From positions 1 to 7,799 of the forward strand of contig JAZDOR010000132.1 in NCBI GenBank assembly GCA_043798435.1: a stretch of DNA of 7,799 nucleotides. Direction: 5' to 3'. Under the pieces are notes generated by a model that did not search any database, was not told the DNA's origin, and saw nothing but the letters and a program-made list of their open reading frames with translations. Made by a program: the position numbers and the translations under genes. This DNA comes from JAGUXG01 sp043798435 (GTDB lineage Bacteria > UBA9089 > UBA9088 > JAGUXG01). The number at the start of each line of letters is the position of its first letter. Positions within the stretch are counted from its first letter, which is position 1. Below are positions 1-6,052 of this stretch, one piece after another.

Positions 1-570
1 AAAGCCCCAGGCTAAGGCATAGACCCCAAAGAATGGGACTGCAATTATAATCATTAAAATTATAGAGGCGTTTAGAACACTCTGCCCCAGGCCAGGAAGG
101 GTAAAGGACTGATAGCTATTCAATATTGAGCGGCAGATAGAGGAGAAGGAGAAGAAGATCATTGAGAAAAGCATTATCCTGGTAAGTCTTGTAGCTAACT
201 GATAGGTTACTGGAGAAAACCCAGGGGCTGTTATCTTGACCAAAAGAGGGGTAAAGAGAAGGTAGATAAGGGTAAGGGCTAAGAAAATAATGGTAGTAAG
301 ATTGATTATTGTAGAACCAAACTCTGAGGCGGCTCTTTCATCGCCTTTTGCCAAAAACGCCGTAAAAATAGGGATAAAAGAGGCAACAATCGCCTCTCCT
401 GCCAATGTGTTCATAATGAGCAGGGGGATATTCATCCCGATGATGTAGGCATCTAACTGAGAGGTTGTTCCAAAATAATAGGCAACAAGCATCTCCCGTA
501 ATATGCCTAAGGCTTTGCTGATGATGGCAAATAGGATGAGGACGAGACCTGCCTTCTTTAGTCCTGACAT
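1..570 (-). CDS. murJ: MurJ/MviN-family lipid-linked saccharide flippase, N-terminal 190 residues (gene runs off the left edge)
   Basis: Integral inner-membrane protein of the MOP superfamily. MurJ flips lipid II, and relatives export other lipid-linked saccharides. The reading frame starts at an ATG at 568-570 and stays open to base 1. It gives a very hydrophobic protein with the family's N-terminal layout: LGILRE (21-26), a small-residue stretch with YYFG (31-34), LDAYI (39-43) and FIPIFTAFL (65-73), followed by further membrane segments. Aligned by eye to E. coli MurJ without gaps, R24 and D39 match R25 and D40, but R18 is Lys19 and the R52-R53 pair of the LLRR motif is Met53-Asn54. Those missing arginines suggest a divergent paralogue, perhaps for a surface polysaccharide, which suits the O-antigen ligase and epimerase genes just upstream. 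No Shine-Dalgarno sequence is visible. Family assignment is firm; the lipid II substrate is not. Confidence 0.85.
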   Translation of the reverse strand, partial: MSGLKKAGLVLILFAIISKALGILREMLVAYYFGTTSQLDAYIIGMNIPLLIMNTLAGEAIVASFIPIFTAFLAKGDERAASEFGSTIINLTTIIFLALTLIYLLFTPLLVKITAPGFSPVTYQLATRLTRIMLFSMIFFSFSSICRSILNSYQSFTLPGLGQSVLNASIILMIIIAVPFFGVYALAWGF

Positions 571-636
571 TATAACATTTCAATTTATTCGGGTAATCTA
601 TACCAAAATAAATGTAAATTGCAAATCGTAAAATGA

Positions 637-720
637 TAGAATACAGAATTCAGAATACAGAATTCAGAATAGATGCGGGTTTTTCATTCTGACTCCTGAA
701 TTCTGACTCCTGAATTCTAT
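637..720. repeat. Inverted heptamer array between the flippase and O-antigen ligase genes
   Basis: Five 7-bp units (TAGAATA, then CAGAATT and CAGAATA alternating) occupy 637-671. Five 7-bp units (ATTCTGA and CTCCTGA alternating, ending ATTCTAT) occupy 686-720. The arms are roughly reverse complements and are separated by 14 bp, so the transcript could form a long imperfect hairpin. The right arm contains the stop codon (TAG, complement of 717-719) of the O-antigen ligase gene. It is not a typical intrinsic terminator because no T-run follows it on the minus strand. The 571-636 stretch to its left is plain AT-rich spacer in which I see nothing else. Confidence 0.85.
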
Positions 721-1994
721 TTAGTTTGTTGGAAACCTGATTTATTTGGGTATAATCTCCTTATAACCATAATCAGTCCGATGAATATCCAGAGGGGAAT
801 AGCTACGCCCCTGAGCATCAATGGGGTAAAAAGGTTGTTGACAGAGAAGGCTATGAGACCACCAAGAAGCCCAAGGTTCAGGTATTTGAGGTATTCGTCC
901 TTCAAGGTTTGATGATTTTTTATCCCCCTGTAGAGGATAATGGATAGGATGGCAAGGTAAAGAAAAAGCCCAGGAATACCCGTCTCTGCGGCTATATTGA
1001 GATAGAGGTTGTGAGCTGTATCCTGCATCTCTATGTTAGGTGGTGCATATAAGGGAAGATTTTCTGCAAATGTTCCTATGCCTACACCTGTCAAGTGATG
1101 AGAAGAGATCATTTCCCACCCTGCCTGCCAGAGAAGAAACCTTGAGTTCACTGAGGAGTAAGTATCAGTCGCCCGAGCAGTCACCCTATTAAAAAAGGAG
1201 CCAGAAAGCATACACAGAAAGAGAATAACTAATATAGCACAGATTCCAGCTTCACAAAAAACCCGAAGGCTCTTTTTTATTACTGAGATTACAATGATTA
1301 CTCCTATCACACCTAACCAGCTTCCCCTTGAATAAGTAAGGATAAGAGCCATAAACATTACCACTGTGGCTATCCTTATCCTGAGGTTTCTTGGTACGGT
1401 AATAGCCAAAGGTAGCACCAGAGCCAGAAATCCTCCAAAGACATTATAATGGTAGAATATAGAAAAAGCCCTAAATCCCTCCCTGCTTCTTCCAAAGAAG
1501 TAGGTAGACCTGTCAAATCCCATCGAAACTAATGCTTCAGTACCACATATATTACTTATCAGATACTGAACCACACCAAATAGGGCAACTAAAAATCCTC
1601 CAATCAGAAAGGTTGAAACCAGTCTTTGGATCTGGCTTTTGTTCGTTATGTTGTTGGTTATAAGGAGATAGACCATAACAAAATAGACTATCATCTGGAA
1701 TATCTCCTTTAGACTGGTAAGTAAATTAGGTGTATGAATAAGAGAGACAAATCCTCATCCTACAAATAAGAGGTTGAAGGCCAAAAGACTGTCGAACGGA
1801 AACCTCTTCTTTTTCAAAATCCAGACCAGGAATATCAATATAGCAGAAAGCTCACCTGCGGCTAACCTACCAGGTCCTATCTGGACAGCATACTGATTCA
1901 TTGAAACCAGAGCCAGAAAGACCAGTGCCCACTCCATCTTCCATAGGGCTAAAAATACAGCTATAATTCCTGCTGAGACGATAAGGTATGTCAT
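717..1994 (-). pseudogene. O-antigen ligase (WaaL/Wzy_C-type) interrupted by one in-frame TGA
   Basis: Polytopic membrane protein of the O-antigen ligase/polymerase family, which joins or polymerises undecaprenyl-linked glycans on the periplasmic side. Starting at ATG 1992-1994, 79 codons are read, then TGA (1755-1757), then the same frame continues without another stop to TAG at 717-719. The full frame is 425 codons, a normal length for the family. The residues around the stop (LLFVG, stop, GFVSLIHTP) match the family's first-loop region, where Trp is common, so a single TGG-to-TGA change is the simplest explanation. Further on are YSRGSW (221-226), SRFLLWQAGWEM (284-295), GVGIGTF (303-309) and HNLYLNIAAETGIPGL (328-343, with the conserved His of the Wzy_C domain). 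An internal ATG (1692-1694) has an AAAGGAG 9 nt upstream, so a 325-residue C-terminal piece could be translated. No frameshift is present. Alternatives are a sequencing error or stop read-through. Confidence 0.85.
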
Positions 1995-2016
1995 TTTCGT
2001 ATGTGTTTAGTATTCT

Positions 2017-2199
2017 GAACACGAATGACACGAATAAGCGAATTACACGAATAAAAATCTTTTTTAACCACAAAGGGCACAAAGGGCACAAAGATTTAGA
2101 AAAAAATTTTAACTTGTCTTTACTTTGTGCTCTTCTCGGTGCTTTGTGGTTCAATAATAATTCATTCGTGGTATTCGAAAATTCGTGTGATTCGTGTTC
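2017..2199. repeat. Long imperfect palindrome built of 9-bp units
   Basis: Lies between the epimerase-like gene and the O-antigen ligase gene. The left arm holds ACACGAAT-type units at 2017-2052, then three CACAAAGGG-type units (about 2069-2095). The right arm mirrors both blocks: CTTTGTG/CTTTGTGG units at about 2123-2150, then ATTCGTG units at 2163-2199. The outer block has unit lengths 9-9-8-9 in both arms, so even a one-base irregularity is mirrored. The centre is an AT-rich loop of about 30 bp. The epimerase stop codon lies just outside at 2213-2215, and the ligase start is 22 bp from the other end. Open frames crossing this region on either strand are by-products of the repeat. Confidence 0.9.
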
Positions 2200-2212
2200 T
2201 CTTCTAACAATG

Positions 2213-3139
2213 CTAAACGGTTACTTTTTTTCTAAAATGCTCCACAGTCTCTTTCAATCCTTTAGCTAAATCTGTTTTGGGAGTGAAAGCCAACAACTGC
2301 TTTGCCTTTGAGCCATCTAAGCAAGATCTTTGAAGCTCTCCAGCTCTTTCCTTGTCATAGATTGGTTTTTTCGTAAAGCCTGTTATCTTTTGAAGTTCGT
2401 AGAATAGTTCCTGCACAGAGGTTGTTATCCCAGTGCCAATATTTAAGGTCAAGTTATCGTCTTTAGTTATGGCAGATAGGTTTGCCTCTACTACATCGTC
2501 AACATAAACATAGTCCCTCTCCTGGCTCCCATCACCAAAAATAGTTGGTCTTTCTCCGCTTAGCATCTTTTGTATAAATATAGCCACAACACCTGCCTCC
2601 CCGAATGGATCCTGTCTTCTGCCATAGACATTAGCGTATCTTAAGATAACAGAGTTCATCCCATAAGTTTCCTGGTAAAACTTCAGGTATTTTTCTACAC
2701 AAAGCTTTGTGATTCCATAAGGAGAGATGGGTATAGTTGGAAAATCCTCTGTTGCTTTTCCCTCCTCAACTTCTCCATACAAAACCCCTCCAGATGAGGC
2801 AAAGACTACTTTCTTTACCCCATACTTTCTACAATTCTCTAAGATATTAAGCGTTCCAATCACATTCACCTCTGCATCAAAACAAGGGTCAGCCACAGAC
2901 CTTCGGACATCAATCTGAGCTGCATGATGGCTAACAAAATCAGGTCTTTCCTTTTCAAAAACCCGAGAAAGCTCTTTATCCCTAATATCCATCTGATAGA
3001 ACCTTCCTTCAGGGTTTATGTTCTCTAATTTTCCGCTGGAAAGATTATCAACCACTACTACATCATACCCCTCCTGCTGAAGCCTATCAGAAAGATTAGA
3101 CCCAATAAAACCAGCTCCTCCAGTTAATAATATCTTCAT
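2213..3139 (-). CDS. NAD-dependent epimerase/dehydratase, UDP-glucose 4-epimerase-like (extended SDR)
   Basis: Cytoplasmic nucleotide-sugar enzyme of 308 residues, close to the usual length of bacterial and archaeal GalE-like proteins. The Rossmann glycine motif GGAGFIG is at residues 7-13. An acidic residue ending strand 2 (D31) should bind the NAD ribose. The catalytic serine region is ASSGGVLYGE (114-123), and the YxxxK pair is Y141/K145 in SPYGITK. RYANVYG (168-174) and RDYVYVDDV (208-216) are typical of sugar-nucleotide epimerases and dehydratases. It probably makes UDP-galactose, UDP-galactosamine or a uronic-acid derivative for the surface glycan handled by the adjoining ligase; the exact sugar cannot be read from sequence. 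The start ATG (3137-3139) has no clear Shine-Dalgarno sequence, as in its left-hand neighbours. Confidence 0.92.
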   Translation of the reverse strand: MKILLTGGAGFIGSNLSDRLQQEGYDVVVVDNLSSGKLENINPEGRFYQMDIRDKELSRVFEKERPDFVSHHAAQIDVRRSVADPCFDAEVNVIGTLNILENCRKYGVKKVVFASSGGVLYGEVEEGKATEDFPTIPISPYGITKLCVEKYLKFYQETYGMNSVILRYANVYGRRQDPFGEAGVVAIFIQKMLSGERPTIFGDGSQERDYVYVDDVVEANLSAITKDDNLTLNIGTGITTSVQELFYELQKITGFTKKPIYDKERAGELQRSCLDGSKAKQLLAFTPKTDLAKGLKETVEHFRKKVTV

Positions 3140-3186
3140 TTTATACCGAGAATAAATCAGGTTTGCAAAAATTGTGTTCGTTTATG

Positions 3187-3288
3187 GTTCTGAGGTTCAA
3201 AGTTCAAGGTTAGAGAATAAGAGGATTAACCTTGAACTGTGAACTGTGAACCTTGAACCGTGAACCTTGAACCCTTTAACCCCTGAAC
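3187..3288. repeat. Inverted heptamer array with GTTC/GAAC core that invades the fumarase gene
   Basis: The left arm has four 7-bp units at 3187-3214 (GTTCTGA, GGTTCAA, AGTTCAA, GGTTAGA). The right arm starts TTAAC and has six units at 3231-3272 (CTTGAAC, TGTGAAC, TGTGAAC, CTTGAAC, CGTGAAC, CTTGAAC), then degenerate copies to about 3288. The stretches 3194-3212 and 3226-3244 are nearly perfect reverse complements around a loop of about 13 bp. The right arm is read as protein at the end of the fumarase beta gene and supplies its TAA stop (3226-3228). Between it and the epimerase start (3140-3186) I see only AT-rich spacer. Confidence 0.88.
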
Positions 3289-3771
3289 CTGATTCGTTAC
3301 ATATAAAGGCAGGTCTTTAAGGATAAATCTATGGATAGCCTCTGTGCCAAGCTCAGGGTAGGCAATTATAGTAGCATCTTTTATAAACTGAGAAAGATAG
3401 GCAGCAGCTCCACCTATTCCTACAAGGTAGATAGCTTTATATCTGGCCAAGACAGAACTTGCATCTTTTGAAATAGGCCCCTTTCCAATCATTCCAGAGA
3501 CGCCTTTTGATAAGAAGAATTCAAAGAAGGGTTCCATCCTAATTGAGGTTGTTGGACCGCAAGAGCCTATTATTTCTCCTGGTCTTGCTGGGGAGGGTCC
3601 TGCAAAGTAAAGCATCTCATCTTTCATTTCAAATGGCAGATTATCAGAGGCAAGAAGCCTCTTACAGGCAGAATCTCTCATTGTGTAACACCTTCCAGAG
3701 AGCAGAACCTCCTCTCCTTCTGTAAGGCTATAAAGAACCTCTCTCTCCTCTGGCATAATTATCTTCTTCAT
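3226..3771 (-). CDS. Class I (Fe-S) fumarate hydratase / L(+)-tartrate dehydratase beta subunit, with repeat-derived C-terminus
   Basis: Homologue of the beta subunit (C-terminal domain) of the oxygen-sensitive 4Fe-4S hydro-lyases that interconvert fumarate and malate or dehydrate tartrate. The protein has 181 residues, with LTEGEEVLLSG (16-26), TMRDSACKRL (30-39), AGPSPARPGEIIGSCGPTTS (57-76), GMIGKG (93-98), VGIGGAAAYL (117-126) and LGTEAIHRF (141-149), all family signatures in order. The iron-sulfur cluster is normally carried by the alpha subunit, which is not adjacent on either side here. From about residue 165 the protein is encoded by the heptamer array (KGSRFTVQG and SQFTVQG echo each other) and no longer resembles the family end. 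The ATG (3769-3771) is 10 nt from the tRNA-Phe 3' end with no Shine-Dalgarno sequence. An ATG at 3754-3756 (residue 6) is a possible alternative start. Confidence 0.9.
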   Translation of the reverse strand: MKKIIMPEEREVLYSLTEGEEVLLSGRCYTMRDSACKRLLASDNLPFEMKDEMLYFAGPSPARPGEIIGSCGPTTSIRMEPFFEFFLSKGVSGMIGKGPISKDASSVLARYKAIYLVGIGGAAAYLSQFIKDATIIAYPELGTEAIHRFILKDLPLYVTNQVQGLKGSRFTVQGSQFTVQG

Positions 3772-3781
3772 TAAAAAAAAA

Positions 3782-3854
3782 TGGCGAGGCCCAGAATTGA
3801 ACTGGGGACGCCGGGATTTTCAGTCCCGCGCTCTACCAACTGAGCTACCTCGCC
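3782..3854 (-). tRNA. tRNA-Phe (GAA)
   Basis: A full cloverleaf can be drawn on the minus strand. The acceptor stem is GGCGAGG (3848-3854) with CCTCGCC (3783-3789), and the discriminator is A at 3782. The D arm is GCTC/GAGC around AGTTGGTA. The anticodon stem is CGGGA/TCCCG with loop CTGAAAA, giving anticodon GAA. The T arm is CCCAG/CTGGG with loop TTCAATT. CCA is not encoded: nine T residues follow immediately, so the CCA enzyme is needed. The gene lies 5 nt after the ftsB-like stop codon and 10 nt before the fumarase beta start codon. It is therefore probably cut out of a longer transcript by RNase P and 3' processing. Confidence 0.97.
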
Positions 3855-3859
3855 ATATA

Positions 3860-4144
3860 TTATTCCGAAAACTTGTAGATCTTTTCACCCTTTTTTACAA
3901 ACCCTTTCTTTAGGAGCTCCCTTTTCATCGCCTCAGAATCTTCGGCTGTAAGTTCCTCTTTTTCTCTCCTTAAAGTCTCATTCTCTTTCCTTGTTTGCCA
4001 AACCTTATTTTTGTAATACCTTTTTCCTTCATGGAGTTTCATTCTGTTGAGATGGCTTATTAAAATCATCCCACCACCCAATAAAAACAGGATAGCAAAA
4101 AAGGAAATTTTGACTATCTTCCCCCAATCAACCTTTTCCTGCAT
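3860..4144 (-). CDS. ftsB: FtsB/DivIC-like septum formation initiator
   Basis: Small bitopic cell-division protein; FtsB forms a complex with FtsL and FtsQ that activates septal peptidoglycan synthesis. With the ATG at 4142-4144 it has 94 residues: a short cytoplasmic N-terminus, one membrane segment (about 10-30), a charged coiled-coil stretch (about 41-66, with heptad-like NETLRREKEEL) and the typical end LLKKGFVKKGEKIYKF (77-92), which matches the family pattern of a glycine-containing turn followed by (K/P)GE-x-(I/V)-Y-(R/K)-F. The chosen start has GGAG 3 nt upstream and overlaps the enolase end by 17 nt, suggesting translational coupling. A TTG at 4172-4174 in the same frame would add 10 residues but lacks a spaced ribosome site. 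Gene order enolase then ftsB is widespread in bacteria and supports the call. Confidence 0.88.
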   Translation of the reverse strand: MQEKVDWGKIVKISFFAILFLLGGGMILISHLNRMKLHEGKRYYKNKVWQTRKENETLRREKEELTAEDSEAMKRELLKKGFVKKGEKIYKFSE

Positions 4145-5381
4145 AGACTCCAGAGAGACCAAGCTCTTCCTCAATCCTTAATAATTGATTATACTTGGCA
4201 CACCTGTCCATTCTTGCAGGCGCGCCTGTCTTTATCTTACCAGAATTTGTTGCCACAGAAAGGTCAGCAATAAAATCCTCCTCTGTCTCCCCTGACCTAT
4301 GAGAGATAAGGAAGGAGTATCCGGCTCTTTTTGCCTGCTCAATCACATCAAGGGTCTCAGTGAGTGTGCCTATCTGATTGAGCTTAATCAAGATAGAGTT
4401 GGCTACCCCTCTTTTTATTCCCTCATCCAGTCTCTTCGGGTTTGTAACAAAGATGTCATCCCCTACAAGCTGAATGCCTCCCAGTCTCTTTGTCATCTCG
4501 GACCACCCTTCCCAATCATCTTCTGAAAGTCCATCTTCAATGGAGATAATGGGATACTCCCTGGCCAAAGACTCATAGAAGCCTATCAATTCAGACGAAG
4601 TATATTCCTTTCCCTCAAGAGTATATCTTCCATCTTTATAAAGCTCTGAAGCGGCAACATCAAGAGCAATGGCAATCTCTTCCCCTGGTGTATAGCCTGC
4701 CTCAGAAATAGCAGAAAGAATCACATCTAAAGCCTCTCTTACCGAGGATATATCTGGAGCGAACCCTCCTTCATCACCGAGGGAACAAGAAAGACCCTTC
4801 TTTTTGAGGATTGCCTTCAAAGAATGATAGATTTCGACCACTTTCCTGATAGCTTCAGCAAAGCTGGCTCCCTTTTGCGGCACTACCATAAACTCCTGAA
4901 TATCAAGCTTATTCTCGGCGTGCCTTCCACCATTAATAATATTACAAAATGGAATTGGAAGGATGTGTGCACTTGGTCCTCCAAGATACTGGTATAGAGG
5001 AAGTTCACAAGAGCAGGCTGCTGCCTTTGCTATAGCCAGGGATGTAGCTAAAATGGCGTTAGCTCCCAATTTACTTTTATTCTCAGTTCCATCTAAATTT
5101 ATCAGCATGGAGTCTATATATCGCTGATCTCTGGCATCTTCTCCTATAATCTCTTCGGCAATAATAGTGTTTACATTCTCTACAGCCTTTTGGACACCTT
5201 TACCACAAAACCTTTTTTCTCCATCACGAAGCTCTACTGCCTCATGGCTTCCAGTTGAAGCACCTGAAGGAACGGATGCCCTGCCAAAAGCACCGTCCTC
5301 TAACTCAATCTCAACCTCTATAGTTGGATTACCCCTTGAATCCAATATTTCTCTTGCCAGGACATCAACAATTGCACTCAT
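4128..5381 (-). CDS. eno: Enolase (2-phosphoglycerate dehydratase)
   Basis: Cytoplasmic glycolytic enzyme converting 2-phosphoglycerate to phosphoenolpyruvate, Mg-dependent, 417 residues (family about 415-430). Visible signatures are EILDSRGNPT (11-20), the active-site loop PSGASTG (38-44), GGRHAENKLDIQEFM (151-165, with H154 and E163), LGDEGGFAP (201-209, catalytic E204), metal ligands D241, E282 (in SIEDGLSEDDW) and D308 (in VGDDIF), catalytic K333 (LIKLNQIGT), SHRSGETED-type loop (360-368, with E for D) and K384 (GKIKTGAP). All catalytic residues are present, so it should be active. The C-terminus ends at GVYAGKG and is a few residues shorter than most enolases. The stop codon is TGA, showing that TGA terminates translation here. 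The start ATG (5379-5381) has AGGAG (5388-5392) 6 nt upstream. Confidence 0.98.
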   Translation of the reverse strand: MSAIVDVLAREILDSRGNPTIEVEIELEDGAFGRASVPSGASTGSHEAVELRDGEKRFCGKGVQKAVENVNTIIAEEIIGEDARDQRYIDSMLINLDGTENKSKLGANAILATSLAIAKAAACSCELPLYQYLGGPSAHILPIPFCNIINGGRHAENKLDIQEFMVVPQKGASFAEAIRKVVEIYHSLKAILKKKGLSCSLGDEGGFAPDISSVREALDVILSAISEAGYTPGEEIAIALDVAASELYKDGRYTLEGKEYTSSELIGFYESLAREYPIISIEDGLSEDDWEGWSEMTKRLGGIQLVGDDIFVTNPKRLDEGIKRGVANSILIKLNQIGTLTETLDVIEQAKRAGYSFLISHRSGETEEDFIADLSVATNSGKIKTGAPARMDRCAKYNQLLRIEEELGLSGVYAGKG

Positions 5382-5400
5382 TTTTATCTCCTAATAATAT

Positions 5401-5490
5401 GTTCTATGTTCTATGTTCTATGTTCTATGTTCAAGAAGGAGAAATAGAGGTTCTATTTTTTGAACCTTCTAAACTTAGAACATCCTAAAC
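5401..5490. repeat. GTTCTAT heptamer array in the enolase leader
   Basis: Four exact tandem copies of GTTCTAT occupy 5401-5428, followed by a partial copy GTTC. After a spacer come a perfect 6-bp hairpin (AGGTTC 5448-5453 with GAACCT 5462-5467) and scattered reverse-complement remnants such as TTAGAAC near 5475-5481. On the minus strand the array lies 8 bp upstream of the enolase ribosome binding site, between tRNA-Pro and the start codon, so it would be in the 5' leader of the enolase mRNA. Copy number could vary by slippage. I see no convincing promoter in this 129-bp gap. Confidence 0.85.
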
Positions 5491-5510
5491 GTCTCTGAAC
5501 CTCTCTTTTA

Positions 5511-5586
5511 TCGGGGCGAGCCGATTCGAACGGCCGACCCCCAGCCCCCCATGCTGGTGCGCTAAACCGGACTGCGCCACGCCCCG
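5511..5586 (-). tRNA. tRNA-Pro (GGG)
   Basis: Cloverleaf on the minus strand. The acceptor stem is CGGGGCG (5580-5586) with CGCCCCG (5512-5518), and the discriminator is A at 5511. The D stem is GCGC/GCGC. The anticodon stem is CCAGC/GCTGG with loop ATGGGGG, giving anticodon GGG. The T stem is GGCCG/CGGCT (one G-T pair) with loop TTCGAAT. CCA is not encoded. The gene starts 4 nt after the stop codon of the MerR-type gene. An order of HU/IHF gene, merR, tRNA-Pro is familiar from other bacteria such as Deltaproteobacteria, so it may be an old arrangement (from memory, not checked). Confidence 0.97.
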
Positions 5587-5590
5587 CGGA

Positions 5591-5896
5591 CTATTTCAAA
5601 ATCTCTAATATCCCTTCTAATTCTTTTCTTATGAAAGAAAGGTCAAACTTTGCCTCTTTCTTTCTGAGATGTTTCTTTGCCCCTTCTATTGTAAGACCCT
5701 TGTTATATAAAAGCTCTTTTATGGAAAGAAGAAGCAGAAGGTCATCCTTTTTGTATCTTCTATGACCTGCCTCTGTTCTTTTAGGTTTAATAAGACTAAA
5801 CTCATCCTCCCAATATCTCAGAACATACGCAGGCACTTCCACAATCCCTGCAGCTTCTCTTATCGTAAAAAAAAGTTTATCGGGAATATTGACCAT
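5591..5896 (-). CDS. Short MerR-family DNA-binding regulator
   Basis: A 101-residue protein consisting mostly of a MerR winged-helix DNA-binding domain. The helix-turn-helix is FTIREAAGIVEVPAYVLRYW (10-29), and the wing with the family hallmark is PKRTEAGHRRYKKDDL (38-53). A second helix pair, LSIKELLYNKGLTIEGAKKHL (57-77), follows, then a short C-terminal helix for dimerisation. No ligand-binding domain or metal-binding cysteines are present, so it is not a metal-responsive MerR. Such short forms often sit next to HU/IHF genes, as here. The start ATG (5894-5896) has no Shine-Dalgarno sequence, and a heptamer array begins 8 bp upstream. The target genes cannot be told from sequence. Confidence 0.88.
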   Translation of the reverse strand: MVNIPDKLFFTIREAAGIVEVPAYVLRYWEDEFSLIKPKRTEAGHRRYKKDDLLLLLSIKELLYNKGLTIEGAKKHLRKKEAKFDLSFIRKELEGILEILK

Positions 5897-5904
5897 ATTA
5901 GTAA

Positions 5905-5942
5905 GTTTATAGTTTATAGTCTATAGTTTATAGTCTATAGAC
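5905..5942. repeat. GT(T/C)TATA heptamer array upstream of the MerR-type gene
   Basis: Five tandem 7-bp units run from 5905 to 5939 (GTTTATA, GTTTATA, GTCTATA, GTTTATA, GTCTATA), ending in the perfect 10-bp palindrome GTCTATAGAC at 5933-5942. On the minus strand it lies directly upstream of the merR start codon where a ribosome binding site would be expected. The TATA-rich units could double as a -10 element, but no matching -35 element is obvious. Confidence 0.85.
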
Positions 5943-6001
5943 AATATTTGATACTCATTGCTATTTAGCCTTTATGAAGTGTATAGATATAAAAATTACA
6001 C

Positions 6002-6044
6002 AAAGAGGGGACAGAAGAAGATTTCCCTCCTCTCTCCCCTCTTT
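6002..6044 (-). terminator. Possible terminator hairpin after the HU gene
   Basis: AAAGAGGGGA (6002-6011) and TCCCCTCTTT (6035-6044) are perfect 10-bp reverse complements separated by a 23-nt loop, starting 8 bp past the HU stop codon. On the transcript the only T-run (ATTTTTA) comes about 7-8 nt after the stem and the loop is long, so termination may be weak. It may instead protect the 3' end of the HU mRNA. Confidence 0.45.
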
Positions 6045-6052
6045 TCTCTTTA

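Noticed and set aside
338..583. Minus-strand 81-codon frame
   Set aside because: It is a shifted frame over the MurJ-like gene, which has the hydrophobic, family-matching translation starting at 570.
1755..1757. TGA read as selenocysteine or as a reassigned sense codon
   Set aside because: O-antigen ligases are not selenoproteins, I see no obvious hairpin placed as a bacterial SECIS, and enolase in the same window ends normally at TGA. A recent mutation or error is simpler.
1988..2269. Plus-strand 93-codon open frame, and the overlapping minus-strand frame at 1867-2154
   Set aside because: Both run through the 9-bp-unit palindrome; the protein is repeat translation with no family features, and they overlap real genes at their ends.
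5167..5394. Plus-strand frames opposite enolase (also 4299-4526) and opposite the epimerase and fumarase genes (2727-2918, 3543-3725)
   Set aside because: Antisense shadows of clear, full-length conserved genes, with no ribosome sites or recognisable domains.
5401..5435. CRISPR-like array (also 637-720, 3187-3288, 5905-5942)
   Set aside because: The units are 7 bp and directly adjacent, with no spacers of 25 bp or more and no cas genes, so these are simple tandem or inverted repeats.
5448..5467. Hairpin AGGTTC/GAACCT as the terminator of tRNA-Pro
   Set aside because: The stem is only 6 bp and AT-containing, and no T-run follows on the minus strand; it is better seen as part of the repeat array.
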